From an uncultured Aquimarina sp. (lineage in GTDB: Bacteria > Bacteroidota > Bacteroidia > Flavobacteriales > Flavobacteriaceae), in contig NZ_CANMQT010000002.1 of assembly GCF_947500065.1 (NCBI RefSeq), positions 496,001 to 560,000 of the forward strand: 64,000 nucleotides of DNA, read 5' to 3'. Position 1 is the first letter of the stretch, and each line of letters opens with the position of its first letter. A program made the translations under genes and the position numbers. The notes under the pieces were generated by a model. The model was not told the DNA's origin, ran no database searches, and was given only the letters and a program-made list of their open reading frames with translations. Shown piece after piece: positions 26,568-35,297 of this stretch.

Positions 26568-26914
26568 TGTGAATTGGTTTTAAGAATACCTACTCTATTT
26601 AAGGCTTTTCGGTTTCCGCCTCTTTAGTGATTCTATACTAAAGGGGGAGAAAAAAGAATTCATTACCCATTTTTTTGAAAAAAAATAATTTTATTTTCCC
26701 TTTTCTTCGTTAACTCCTTAATTCATTGATGAAATTCTGTATTAAAAACAAAAACATTATACCAGTTCTTATATGAAATTACTGAAATACTAAATTGAAA
26801 TATTTTGATTTCAGATAAAGAAGAAAATTTATGGATAGCCTGAGCTATCGGTCAATTTTGTAACGCAGTATGAGATTAAAAGAAATAATTTTATCCGGTA
26901 ATTTTATATAGGAA
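26568..26914. promoter_or_regulatory. intergenic region, divergent between the TSP3 lipoprotein and the phosphoesterase
   Basis: 347 bp without a gene. The left end holds the leader element at 26577-26601 and the 19 bp motif at 26654-26672, both serving the leftward gene. I recognise nothing in 26680-26914 beyond AT-rich sequence. Confidence 0.5.
26654..26672 (-). promoter_or_regulatory. 19 bp motif, copy B, upstream of the TSP3 lipoprotein
   Basis: The minus strand reads AAATGGGTAATGAATTCTT, identical to 18929-18947. It lies 86 bp before the ATG at 26567. Confidence 0.6.
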
Positions 26915-27850
26915 ATGGTATTAGCTATATTTATACCTAAAACAAACACTAATATGTCATCCCAATTCCGACTGGATCGCGCTTATAAGAATGCAAAAGT
27001 CATTTCTTTTGATGACAGTTCTAAGTTTATCTTATTTAGTGATTGTCACAGAGGAGATAATAGTTTTGCAGATGAATTTGCCAACAATCGGAATATTTAC
27101 TTTCATGCATTAAAGCATTATTATAATGAAAATTTTACGTATTGCGAATTAGGAGATGGAGATGAACTATGGGAGAACCTACATTTCGAAACTATACTGA
27201 AAGCTCATAAAAATGTCTACGAATTGCTTCAACAATTCTATTTTGAAAATAGATTGGAGATGATTTGGGGAAATCATGATATGGTCTATCGCGATCCTAA
27301 ATATGTAAAAAAACACTTGAGCACTTATTTTGATCCAAAGACAGATAGTGATGTACCTCTTTTTCCAGAAATAAAGTTCCAAGAAGCAATTATCCTAAGA
27401 CATCAGGCTTCTAAGCAAGATATCTTCTTATTACACGGGCATCAAGCAGATTTCATGAATTATGTAGGATGGAGAATCAATAGATTTTTGGTACGTGTAT
27501 TATGGAAACCACTACAAGTTGTTGGTATTGCCGATCCAACAAGTCCTGCCAAAAACTACAAAGAAACTATCAAAGTAGAACGGAGAATCAAAAAATGGAT
27601 TGCTAATCATAAAAATCAATTTACCATTATTGGTCATACACATCGTCCTCGTTTTCCTGAAGCAGGTGAGTTAGCACTGTTTAATGATGGAAGCTGTGTA
27701 CATCCAAGATCAATTACTGGAATCGAAATCGAAAATGGTAATATTACCCTAATCAAATGGCAAATCGCAACTACTGAAGATGGTACTTTAAAAATTATAA
27801 GAGTCCCTCTCGAAGGACCACAAAAACTAACAGACTTTATTACAGAATAA
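26915..27850 (+). CDS. calcineurin-like metallophosphoesterase, LpxH-like
   Basis: 311 residues. The metal-binding motifs occur in order: FSDCHRGD, GDGDELWE, WGNHDMVYR, LLHGHQAD and IIGHTHRPRFP. The layout resembles UDP-2,3-diacylglucosamine hydrolase-like phosphoesterases, but substrate assignment is uncertain; the second block reads GDGDE instead of GDxxD. An internal ATG at 26954 has a more typical A-rich leader and would give 298 residues. It lies 9 bp before the next gene and probably forms an operon with it. Confidence 0.85.
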   Translation: MVLAIFIPKTNTNMSSQFRLDRAYKNAKVISFDDSSKFILFSDCHRGDNSFADEFANNRNIYFHALKHYYNENFTYCELGDGDELWENLHFETILKAHKNVYELLQQFYFENRLEMIWGNHDMVYRDPKYVKKHLSTYFDPKTDSDVPLFPEIKFQEAIILRHQASKQDIFLLHGHQADFMNYVGWRINRFLVRVLWKPLQVVGIADPTSPAKNYKETIKVERRIKKWIANHKNQFTIIGHTHRPRFPEAGELALFNDGSCVHPRSITGIEIENGNITLIKWQIATTEDGTLKIIRVPLEGPQKLTDFITE

Positions 27851-27859
27851 TAGATCGGT

Positions 27860-29038
27860 ATGGAAAATGTTTATGAGATAATAGATCAAATTCCTATACG
27901 CCATAATTTTGTGTCTTATTTTATCAGTCTGGGTATTTTCATAGGATTATTAGTAAGTTTGGTTATTTTATTTAGGACATCAAAAAAAAGTAACTCATTT
28001 AAAATCTATGGCTGGTCATTATTGATACAATCAATTATTGCTACAGATATTTTCTTATGCTACACGGGTCTTATAAAATATATTCCACATTTTAATGATA
28101 GTACAGAACCACTTGTATTACTGTTAGCACCATCCATATATCTTTTCGTAAATACCTTACTCACTCGAACACCAATTACCATAAAAAAACATTGGTTACA
28201 TTGTGTACCAGCTACCTTATATTTTCTAACCCAAATACAATACTATCTTCAGCCTATAGCTGTTAAGGTCAATGCATATTTAGGGGCGTATTATCCAGAT
28301 GTTCCTAGAGCGTTTGTTCCTGATGATATGGATTATAGTTATCAATGGGTCAAAGATGAATTTAGGTGGTTGATTTTATTAAGTTTTGTTTTTTACATCA
28401 CATTATCTATTCGTCTTATTGTAATAAATAAAACAAAAAAGAAAATTGTTAGCGCAGAAAGTACAAGAATTAACAAATTTGATTTTTCTAAAAACACCTC
28501 TATAGGACTTCTTCTACTTTTCTTACTTATATTCATTGTATATCTAAATTTTGAAGACGATGGTGGGGATCATTACATTTTCATTTTTAATACAATTATA
28601 GTTAGTATCACCTGTATTGTATTATTATCAGAATCTCGTTTTTTTGAAAATTCTTGGATTGCCGATAAATATGAAACTTCTAGTTTTAGAGATCAAGGAA
28701 TCTCAATAAATAAAATTACGGAGTTTGTAGAAACAAATAAATTTTACCTTCTTAATACTGCCTCATTAAAAATTCTAGCTGAAGAGTTAGATTCAAGCTC
28801 TAATTATATCTCTCAAATCATTAATACATCCACAGGACTCAATTTTAATGATTTCATCAATCAATATCGAATTGAAGTTTCTAAAATACGTTTAATAGAT
28901 CCTAACTATAATCATCTAACGATAGAGGCTATTGGAAACTCCGTTGGTTTCAACTCTAAATCAACATTTTACAGTGCATTCAAGAAACACGTAGCAATGT
29001 CTCCAAAAGCATTTATTGAGCTTCAAAAATCTTCTTAG
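27860..29038 (+). CDS. membrane-anchored AraC-type regulator
   Basis: 392 residues. About seven hydrophobic segments fill the first ~260 residues (for example FVSYFISLGIFIGLLVSLVI and SIGLLLLFLLIFIVYL). The last ~110 residues are an AraC DNA-binding domain: LKILAEELDSSSNYISQIIN and LTIEAIGNSVGFNSKSTFYSAFKKH, then MSPKAF. This layout is common in Flavobacteriia. It is probably co-transcribed with the phosphoesterase, and the acyltransferase follows after 109 bp. The signal is unknown. Confidence 0.88.
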   Translation: MENVYEIIDQIPIRHNFVSYFISLGIFIGLLVSLVILFRTSKKSNSFKIYGWSLLIQSIIATDIFLCYTGLIKYIPHFNDSTEPLVLLLAPSIYLFVNTLLTRTPITIKKHWLHCVPATLYFLTQIQYYLQPIAVKVNAYLGAYYPDVPRAFVPDDMDYSYQWVKDEFRWLILLSFVFYITLSIRLIVINKTKKKIVSAESTRINKFDFSKNTSIGLLLLFLLIFIVYLNFEDDGGDHYIFIFNTIIVSITCIVLLSESRFFENSWIADKYETSSFRDQGISINKITEFVETNKFYLLNTASLKILAEELDSSSNYISQIINTSTGLNFNDFINQYRIEVSKIRLIDPNYNHLTIEAIGNSVGFNSKSTFYSAFKKHVAMSPKAFIELQKSS

Positions 29039-29147
29039 ATCCATACTAAAGAGTTCAAAATTACAATTCTGGACGTAATTGGGGTCATTTTTTATCTAAT
29101 TAGAATGGAATTATTACACTTTTGACAAAACAATTATTTCAAAAGTT

Positions 29148-30278
29148 ATGGATAAAAAAATTCGCCGTTATGATTTAGATTGGTTACGTGTAATCGTATT
29201 TGGATTACTAATTTTTTATCACGTAGGCATGTTTTTTGTTCCTTGGGGATGGCATATTAAGAACAACATAATTTATGATTGGATTCGTTGGCCAATGTTA
29301 TTTCTAAATCAATGGCGTTTACCTATTCTTTTTGTCATTTCGGGCATGGGAACTTTTTACGCCTTATCACATAGAAATCTTTGGCAATTTAATTGGGAAC
29401 GCATCAAAAGACTTTTGATTCCTTTATTATTTGGTATGTTATTCATTGTGCCTCCACAAGTTTATTTTGAAAGATTAGTTACTAATGAATTCATCGGGTC
29501 TTATTTTTCTTATATCAGAACTGAAGCCTTTATTGGAATATATCCTGAAGGAAACGTTAGCTGGCATCATCTATGGTTTTTGCCTTACTTACTTATCTTT
29601 TCTATTATTTTATCTCCTCTATTTATACAGATCAAAAGAAAAACATCAAGTTTTACGAATTGGACACAGCAACAAGTTCAAAAAACATATGGATTGTACT
29701 TATTCATTATACCATTATATTTTATAGAAGTTTTAATAGAACCTTTTTTCGATATTACGCATGCTTTGATTGATGATTGGTTTAATTTTATAAATTCTTT
29801 AACCTTCTTTCTATTTGGTTTTATACTTATCGCTGCAGGTAAGGTATTCTGGAAAAGTCTTGACTTTATAAAATCCAAAGCTCTGATAATAGGAATTATT
29901 GCTTTTTCCGTTCAACTTTTTATATGGATACAAGGAGAAGATAGCCTTCTTATTCATTGTACTGAAGCATTCATAAAAGTAACTAATCTATGGTCTTGGA
30001 TTCTGGTCATCCTTGGATATGGTGCTAAATTTCTAAATATAAAAAGTAAAATACTTGCTTATTGCAATAGAGCTGTCTATCCTTTTTATATTTTACATCA
30101 AACAATTACCATTACCATCGGATATTATATCATGAGTCTTGATTGGGGGTTGTTACCAAAATTCATCATACTGGTTCTAGGTACTTTTGGTGGTAGTTGG
30201 ATGATCTATCACTGGATTATTCTAAAGATTCCAATATTGCATCCGTTCTTTGGTTTAAAAAAAACAAATAGTTATTAA
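29148..30278 (+). CDS. acyltransferase family 3 membrane protein
   Basis: 376 residues with about ten membrane segments. The start RRYDLDWLRVIVFGLLIFYHVGMFF has the family's conserved D-x-L-R...H pattern, and FVISGMGTFYALS plus SWHHLWFLPYLLIFS follow as expected. Members O-acylate sugars or lipids at the cell surface. Flavobacterial homologues of this subtype are often called MdoC/OpgC-like. The stop overlaps the convergent gene by 4 bp. Confidence 0.88.
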   Translation: MDKKIRRYDLDWLRVIVFGLLIFYHVGMFFVPWGWHIKNNIIYDWIRWPMLFLNQWRLPILFVISGMGTFYALSHRNLWQFNWERIKRLLIPLLFGMLFIVPPQVYFERLVTNEFIGSYFSYIRTEAFIGIYPEGNVSWHHLWFLPYLLIFSIILSPLFIQIKRKTSSFTNWTQQQVQKTYGLYLFIIPLYFIEVLIEPFFDITHALIDDWFNFINSLTFFLFGFILIAAGKVFWKSLDFIKSKALIIGIIAFSVQLFIWIQGEDSLLIHCTEAFIKVTNLWSWILVILGYGAKFLNIKSKILAYCNRAVYPFYILHQTITITIGYYIMSLDWGLLPKFIILVLGTFGGSWMIYHWIILKIPILHPFFGLKKTNSY

Positions 30279-30826
30279 TCTATTATCGTATTAGGTATTG
30301 ATAACTCATTGTCATTTGGAATGCTATATTCAGTACAAGATTCTTTTTGAAGGTTATATTTTTCAGATGAAACCTCTGCCCAATAATCATCTCCAAAGAA
30401 TTTAAAAAAGTAACGCTTATCGATATAGACTTCGAATACATCCTGAACCACATAATAACCATCTTTTTCAACTATATTTCCAATTGAATCTTTAGATTTT
30501 ACTGAAATGTATTTTTCTTTGAGATAATGAATATAAATAGAATCCTTACAAAAAAGAAGATGTTTCGGTTCTGCTGTGCCTCCGTCCCAATTTATATCTC
30601 CATTATTCACTGTAAGTTTATAGCTATAACTATGACTTGTTCCATAATCAGAGTTTGTTATAATACCTTTATGAGTTGTGCTTTTATTCGTTTTTTCGAC
30701 TTCCAGATGTTTGTCATTTCCTAATAGCGTATTTGTTATATCGATACGTTCCGTAGTTTTTGATCTACAACTAGTAAATAAAAAAACGAAACTAAGAATC
30801 GGTAGATAAATTAATTTTTTCATCAT
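30275..30826 (-). CDS. putative lipoprotein, unknown function
   Basis: 183 residues from one of two adjacent ATGs (30826 or 30823); these begin the signal MKKLIYLPILSFVFLFTSC. The mature part is short, charged and strand-rich (YYVVQDVFEVYIDKRYFFKFFGDDYW). No domain recognised. It converges with the acyltransferase gene and overlaps it by 4 bp. Confidence 0.65.
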   Translation of the reverse strand: MMKKLIYLPILSFVFLFTSCRSKTTERIDITNTLLGNDKHLEVEKTNKSTTHKGIITNSDYGTSHSYSYKLTVNNGDINWDGGTAEPKHLLFCKDSIYIHYLKEKYISVKSKDSIGNIVEKDGYYVVQDVFEVYIDKRYFFKFFGDDYWAEVSSEKYNLQKESCTEYSIPNDNELSIPNTIID

Positions 30827-30912
30827 TCTATTAGAATTGGAATTAAAAAACATATGCTCAAGAAAAACATTTTTCTTGAGCATATAGTTTATAAAATTTA
30901 ATAAAAACGATA

Positions 30913-31152
30913 TTATTCGATATTTAATACCTCTTCAATTTGAGGAGCATACTTCTTGATTGTCATCTCCACTCCTGATTTTAGTGTCATTTGATTTACA
31001 CTACAACCTACACAAGCACCTTCAAGTTGTACCTTGACTCTCTTATCATCTTCTATGCCTACCAATGAAATATTTCCTCCATCACTTTCTAAGAAAGGAC
31101 GAATTTCATCTAGCGCTTTTTCTACATTAATTCTTAATTCTTCAGAAGTCAT
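30913..31152 (-). CDS. NifU-like Fe-S scaffold/carrier protein
   Basis: 79 residues, corresponding to the NifU C-terminal domain alone. C47-V-G-C50 in GACVGCSVNQMTLK is the Fe-S binding CxxC. ALDEIRPFLESDGGNISLV is the typical start of the domain. It lies 3 bp after the Mrp gene, a pairing that fits joint work in Fe-S cluster delivery. A nearby demand for clusters exists in the GMC dehydrogenase, but this pair is a housekeeping set in Bacteroidetes. Confidence 0.92.
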   Translation of the reverse strand: MTSEELRINVEKALDEIRPFLESDGGNISLVGIEDDKRVKVQLEGACVGCSVNQMTLKSGVEMTIKKYAPQIEEVLNIE

Positions 31153-31155
31153 TTA

Positions 31156-32298
31156 CTATTTTTTTACAGCAGAACATCCTGCCATTGTTGTTATTTTAAT
31201 CGCCTCAGTAGGTGGTAAATTTTCGTTTCTATCTACTACTTCCTGTACAACATTCCTTGTTAATTCTTCAAAGGCCTTTTCAATAGGAGTTGCTGTTTGC
31301 AATGCAGCTGGACGACCTACATCTCCTGCCTCACGTATACTTTGTATTAAAGGTATTTCTCCTAAAAACGGAACATCAATATCCTCTGCAAGATGTTTAG
31401 CGCCTTCTTTACCAAAGATATAATATTTATTGTTAGGAAGTTCTTCTGGAGTAAAATATGCCATATTTTCTATGATCCCTAGCACAGGCACGCTAATACT
31501 TTCCTGTTGAAACATCGCTACTCCTTTTCTAGCATCAGCAAGTGCTACATTCTGCGGTGTACTAACTACAACGGCTCCTGTTATCGGTAAAGATTGCATA
31601 ATCGATAAGTGAATATCACCCGTTCCTGGAGGTAAATCCAATAGTAAGAAATCCAATTCTCCCCAAGCTGCATCAAAAATCATCTGATTTAATGCTTTTG
31701 CAGCCATAGGACCTCTCCAAACTACTGCTTGGTTAGGTTGCGTAAAAAATCCTATGGACAATATTTTAACCCCATAATTTTCTACGGGTTTCATTTTAGA
31801 TTTATCGCCTACTTTAACAGATAATGGTCTCTCTCTTTCTACATCAAACATAATAGGTGCAGAAGGTCCGTAGATATCTGCATCCAATAGCCCAACACTA
31901 AAACCCATTTTTGCTAAAGTAACGGCTAAGTTAGAAGTCACAGTAGATTTACCAACTCCTCCTTTTCCAGAAGCAACCGCAATAATATTTTTAATTCCAG
32001 GAATCGGCTTCCCTTTAATTACATTTTTTTCAGGTTGTTTAGCTACAGGAGCTTCTACTTTAACATTCACCTTTACTTTCGCCTTTTCATACACTTTATC
32101 ATGAATAGCTTTCATGACATCAACTTCTGCTCTCTTTTTGATATGTAATGCAGGTGTAGATAACTCCAAATCAACAATTACTTCATCTCCAAAAGTAATC
32201 ACATTTTTCACTGCACCACTCTCCACCATGTTCTTTCCTTCTCCGGCAACCGTAATAGTCTCCAAAGCCTTAATTATATCAGATTTTTCTAACTTCAT
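31156..32298 (-). CDS. mrp: Mrp/ApbC family P-loop ATPase, Fe-S cluster carrier
   Basis: 380 residues. The N-terminal ~90 residues are a MIP18/DUF59 domain. The ATPase part has the deviant Walker A GKGGVGKST at 111-119, then LLDADIYGPSAP and LDLPPGTGDIHLS. Mrp proteins bind and transfer Fe-S clusters. Family members usually have a CxxC near the C-terminus; I see only a single late cysteine (MAGCSAVKK), so cluster binding may involve Nfu or a dimer interface. It forms an operon with the downstream nifU-like gene. Confidence 0.92.
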   Translation of the reverse strand: MKLEKSDIIKALETITVAGEGKNMVESGAVKNVITFGDEVIVDLELSTPALHIKKRAEVDVMKAIHDKVYEKAKVKVNVKVEAPVAKQPEKNVIKGKPIPGIKNIIAVASGKGGVGKSTVTSNLAVTLAKMGFSVGLLDADIYGPSAPIMFDVERERPLSVKVGDKSKMKPVENYGVKILSIGFFTQPNQAVVWRGPMAAKALNQMIFDAAWGELDFLLLDLPPGTGDIHLSIMQSLPITGAVVVSTPQNVALADARKGVAMFQQESISVPVLGIIENMAYFTPEELPNNKYYIFGKEGAKHLAEDIDVPFLGEIPLIQSIREAGDVGRPAALQTATPIEKAFEELTRNVVQEVVDRNENLPPTEAIKITTMAGCSAVKK

Positions 32299-32349
32299 GA
32301 GTATTATTTCTTTTTCTAAAGAATAGTCGTAACGGCTATTCTATTCTTG

Positions 32350-32357
32350 CAAAGATA
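32350..32357 (-). promoter_or_regulatory. -7 box candidate for mrp-nfu
   Basis: The minus strand reads TATCTTTG, a full match to TAnnTTTG, 51 bp before the mrp ATG at 32298. Confidence 0.5.
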
Positions 32358-32493
32358 CTCTGAAAAGTTAACAATCTAAAACCTACAAATTGAAATACTT
32401 TATACAGCTATCGGTATACACAATGAAGTAATTTTCTTAAAGCGGTACGATTTGTGATCACTAAGAATTTCTATAATAAATCAATCATCCATT

Positions 32494-33324
32494 ATGAAAC
32501 GAACAGTATTTGTTGTCTTATTATTTCTAATCATATCCTCTGCAGGTTTTAGTCAGGGCAAACTAGAAAAAGCTGAGAAAGGTTTATCTAAGAACAACAA
32601 TTATAGTTCATCAAGATCAAGCTCCAGAAGTGCTAGAAACTCCTCATTTGATAATGATCCTCTTTGGGGTGATCTCGCCATGGTTTTTATTGAAATCGGG
32701 CTATATGCTACATATTATGGTTTAATAGAAAGTCCTGAAGAACAGGGAAGAAGTGCTAGCAAAGCTTTTATTACCAAATATCCTTATTATAATTCTAACA
32801 AAGGTAATTACGCATATGAATGGGGAGGAGACACTAACCATTCTAGAATTACATTAACCAATCGCTTTATTGCAGAAAACAAGGAACTCTATGGTAATCA
32901 CGTCAATGCAGATTTTAGGTTTTTCAAGAGAGTAAGTATCGAGGCAGATTATCTACAGCTATGGGAGAATAATACTTTTTTTGGAGATAACTCTTTGGCT
33001 ACTTTTACATTTTTAGCAAAGTATCATAGAGTACGCACAGAGAAATTTAATGCTTATTGGGGTATGGGTGCTACTTATATCGCAGGAGATGTAGATGAAT
33101 TAGGTTTTACCTATGGTATCGGAGCAGAATACTTCTTTGCTAAACCTATGAGTCTGGAGCTTAATTATAATCAGACATTAATAAACACACGATCTTCTGA
33201 CAAATTAAACGTACTGTTAAATTACCACGTTAATAGGTTAAAGATAAATGGTGGATATGAATACCTAAGAATCGGAGGTGTTAGTTTTTCTACTTTTTCT
33301 GTTGGTATTGGAGTTTTCCTGTAA
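32494..33324 (+). CDS. outer-membrane beta-barrel candidate
   Basis: 276 residues with a signal peptide ending SAGFSQG. A Ser/Arg-rich stretch (SSSRSSSRSARNS) follows, then repeated amphipathic strands with aromatic ends (FKRVSIEADYLQLWENN, YGIGAEYFFAKPMSLELNYNQTL, INGGYEYLRIGGVSFSTFSVGIGVFL). The terminal strand suits barrel insertion. No functional family identified. Confidence 0.7.
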   Translation: MKRTVFVVLLFLIISSAGFSQGKLEKAEKGLSKNNNYSSSRSSSRSARNSSFDNDPLWGDLAMVFIEIGLYATYYGLIESPEEQGRSASKAFITKYPYYNSNKGNYAYEWGGDTNHSRITLTNRFIAENKELYGNHVNADFRFFKRVSIEADYLQLWENNTFFGDNSLATFTFLAKYHRVRTEKFNAYWGMGATYIAGDVDELGFTYGIGAEYFFAKPMSLELNYNQTLINTRSSDKLNVLLNYHVNRLKINGGYEYLRIGGVSFSTFSVGIGVFL

Positions 33325-33336
33325 GCTCATCAAAAA

Positions 33337-33675
33337 TTACAATTCCTTCATTGGATCCCAGAATAATTTCTCAAAATCTTGTATCTGATTATCAATCACT
33401 TCTACGCCTTCGTTTTCGAGTAGTTGTTGCATTAAATTTGTTCCATCAAAATGATGTTTCCCGGTTAGGATCCCTTTTCTGTTCACAACACGATGAGCAG
33501 GTACATCTTCTTGTTTACCAGAAGCATTCATGGCCCAACCAACCATTCGAGCACTTCTTGCTGCTCCAAGGTATTTGGCAATAGCTCCATATGAAGTTAT
33601 TCTACCATATGGAATAAGTTTTGCTACTTGATAAACTCTATCAAAAAAATTTTCGTCTGTATTCTTATCCTTCAT
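33337..33675 (-). CDS. alkyltransferase-like (ATL) DNA repair protein
   Basis: 112 residues, corresponding to the DNA-binding domain of O6-alkylguanine-DNA alkyltransferase. PYGRITSYGAIAKYLG is the recognition helix region. The active-site motif PCHR is replaced by VPAHRVV, with alanine (A60) in place of the acceptor cysteine. That replacement defines ATL proteins, which bind alkylated guanine and hand it to nucleotide excision repair. It overlaps the LysE gene start region by 11 bp. Confidence 0.88.
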   Translation of the reverse strand: MKDKNTDENFFDRVYQVAKLIPYGRITSYGAIAKYLGAARSARMVGWAMNASGKQEDVPAHRVVNRKGILTGKHHFDGTNLMQQLLENEGVEVIDNQIQDFEKLFWDPMKEL

Positions 33676-34300
33676 CCCAAGTATAAATTATTCTAGCCAA
33701 AGTTAACATTACTAAAATCAACATCAATATTCCCATAAAATAGTTAGAATATTTAGTTATAGACGCCGTTTTCTTTTCGATCTTAAGAAAAGAGAATACA
33801 TAAAAATATAAGGTTACAAAAGTTCCTATTCCCGCAGCAATACCAAATATTATAATCCTTGGTGCATCATACTCTATTTTTCCACTTACACTCATAGCTG
33901 CAGCAATCGTACAAAAATAAGGTATAGGTAGTACATTAATTGCAGACATCATCATCCCTTTAAAAAGACTCCGAGAACCTGCATGTTTATATACCTTAAT
34001 TTTCGTTCTTCTTTGTTTTGCTTTAACAAAAAAGTAAATAGCCATTAGAAAAAATATAACTGCTCCTGTTCTGAGTAGCATATTTTTCACAAAAGGATTA
34101 AAAAATATATATTTTGCCAGTAAAATAGCGAATAATGCTTGGATAAAAACAACAACCGAAGCTCCTATTGCCACTAAGATTCCGTTTTTCTTTCCTCGTT
34201 CCAGACAGGTCTTAGCTACAGTCATATTAATTAATCCTGGCGGGATTACTCCAACTAAGGATGCAAAAAAAGTGACGAGAAAGAGTTTAGTTGTTTCCAA
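33665..34300 (-). CDS. LysE family transporter
   Basis: 211 residues with about six membrane segments. The start FFASLVGVIPPGLINMTVAKTCLERGKKNG has the family PPG motif in the first loop. LysE/RhtB members export amino acids or related compounds. It overlaps the ATL gene by 11 bp and follows trmB by 13 bp, so the three form an operon. Confidence 0.82.
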   Translation of the reverse strand: METTKLFLVTFFASLVGVIPPGLINMTVAKTCLERGKKNGILVAIGASVVVFIQALFAILLAKYIFFNPFVKNMLLRTGAVIFFLMAIYFFVKAKQRRTKIKVYKHAGSRSLFKGMMMSAINVLPIPYFCTIAAAMSVSGKIEYDAPRIIIFGIAAGIGTFVTLYFYVFSFLKIEKKTASITKYSNYFMGILMLILVMLTLARIIYTWDEG

Positions 34301-34313
34301 ATCGATGACGCAA

Positions 34314-34988
34314 TTAGGTAATTTTAAACTGAATGTAAGTTATAGGTTTATTTTTTTCTAAATATTGTTTTTCATAAAAAGTCTGGATGGTTGTCACCTC
34401 CTCAGGCGAACCTTCTTGATGATACACATTATGGTTAGCATAAAGTACCTCATGTCCTTCTCCATGTAACAACCCTAATGTATATCCATGCATAAATTCA
34501 CTGTCTGTTTTAAGATGCATGATCCCATCTGGTTTAAGAACTTTCTTATAGCGTTGCAAGAACTCATGGTTAGTCATTCTATGCTTTGTTCGCTTGTATT
34601 TGATCTGAGGATCTGGAAATGTTATCCATATCTCATCAATTTCGTTTGTATCGAATATATGATCTACTAATTCTATCTGTGTTCGAATAAAACCTACATT
34701 GTTCATTTCTTTCTCTATAGCCGTCTTAGCACCACGCCAGAAACGAGCTCCCTTTATATCAATTCCTATAAAATTCTTATCAGGATACTTTTCTGCTAAT
34801 CCTATGGTATATTCCCCCTTACCGCATCCTAATTCCAATACAATCGGGTTTTCATTTTTGAAAAACTTCTCTCTCCATTTTCCTTTAAATCCTAAGGAGT
34901 TATTTAGCACCTCTTCTCGAGTAGGTTCTACTACATTCTGAAAGGTTTTGTTCTCGTTAAAACGTTTTAATTTATTCTTGCTTCCCAC
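34314..34988 (-). CDS. trmB: tRNA (guanine-N7)-methyltransferase
   Basis: 224 residues, the normal length. SAM motif VLELGCGKGEYTIGLAEKYP and NFIGIDIKGARFWRGAKTA are clear, as is the family block IWITFPDPQIKYKRTKHRMTN followed by LHLKTDSEFMHGY-type sequence. It methylates G46 of tRNA. It is the first gene of the trmB-lysE-atl operon. Confidence 0.95.
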   Translation of the reverse strand: MGSKNKLKRFNENKTFQNVVEPTREEVLNNSLGFKGKWREKFFKNENPIVLELGCGKGEYTIGLAEKYPDKNFIGIDIKGARFWRGAKTAIEKEMNNVGFIRTQIELVDHIFDTNEIDEIWITFPDPQIKYKRTKHRMTNHEFLQRYKKVLKPDGIMHLKTDSEFMHGYTLGLLHGEGHEVLYANHNVYHQEGSPEEVTTIQTFYEKQYLEKNKPITYIQFKIT

Positions 34989-35297
34989 GTACTATATACT
35001 TCTATATCTATTCGACTCTTTAATCCATTTTATGTTACATCTAGCGTTTAGATTTTTTACCTATAACAGAAATTTACAATCCTAAGCTCCAAAAACATAA
35101 CTACAATGCGAATCCCGTTCTGTAACGGGATTAGTTCAGCTAATACATTCAATGTGTTTCACTTTTAAATATAAGCTTCACTAACCTAAACATAATTTTT
35201 TGGTAAAATTAAGGAAATATATAGACAGAAGAATACTATTAATTTTAAAATACAGAGAATACACTTATGGATCTCTATTTATTAAAACTAATTAATT
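34989..35297. other. intergenic region with a 9 bp inverted repeat
   Basis: 309 bp between divergent trmB and the glycosyltransferase. AATCCCGTT and AACGGGATT (35111-35132, 4-base loop) form a GC-richer hairpin that stands out from the AT-rich surroundings. No T-run follows. Nothing else recognised. Confidence 0.5.

Noticed and set aside
33337..33675. A functional O6-methylguanine methyltransferase
   Set aside because: The acceptor cysteine of PCHR is alanine (PAHR), so it cannot accept the alkyl group.
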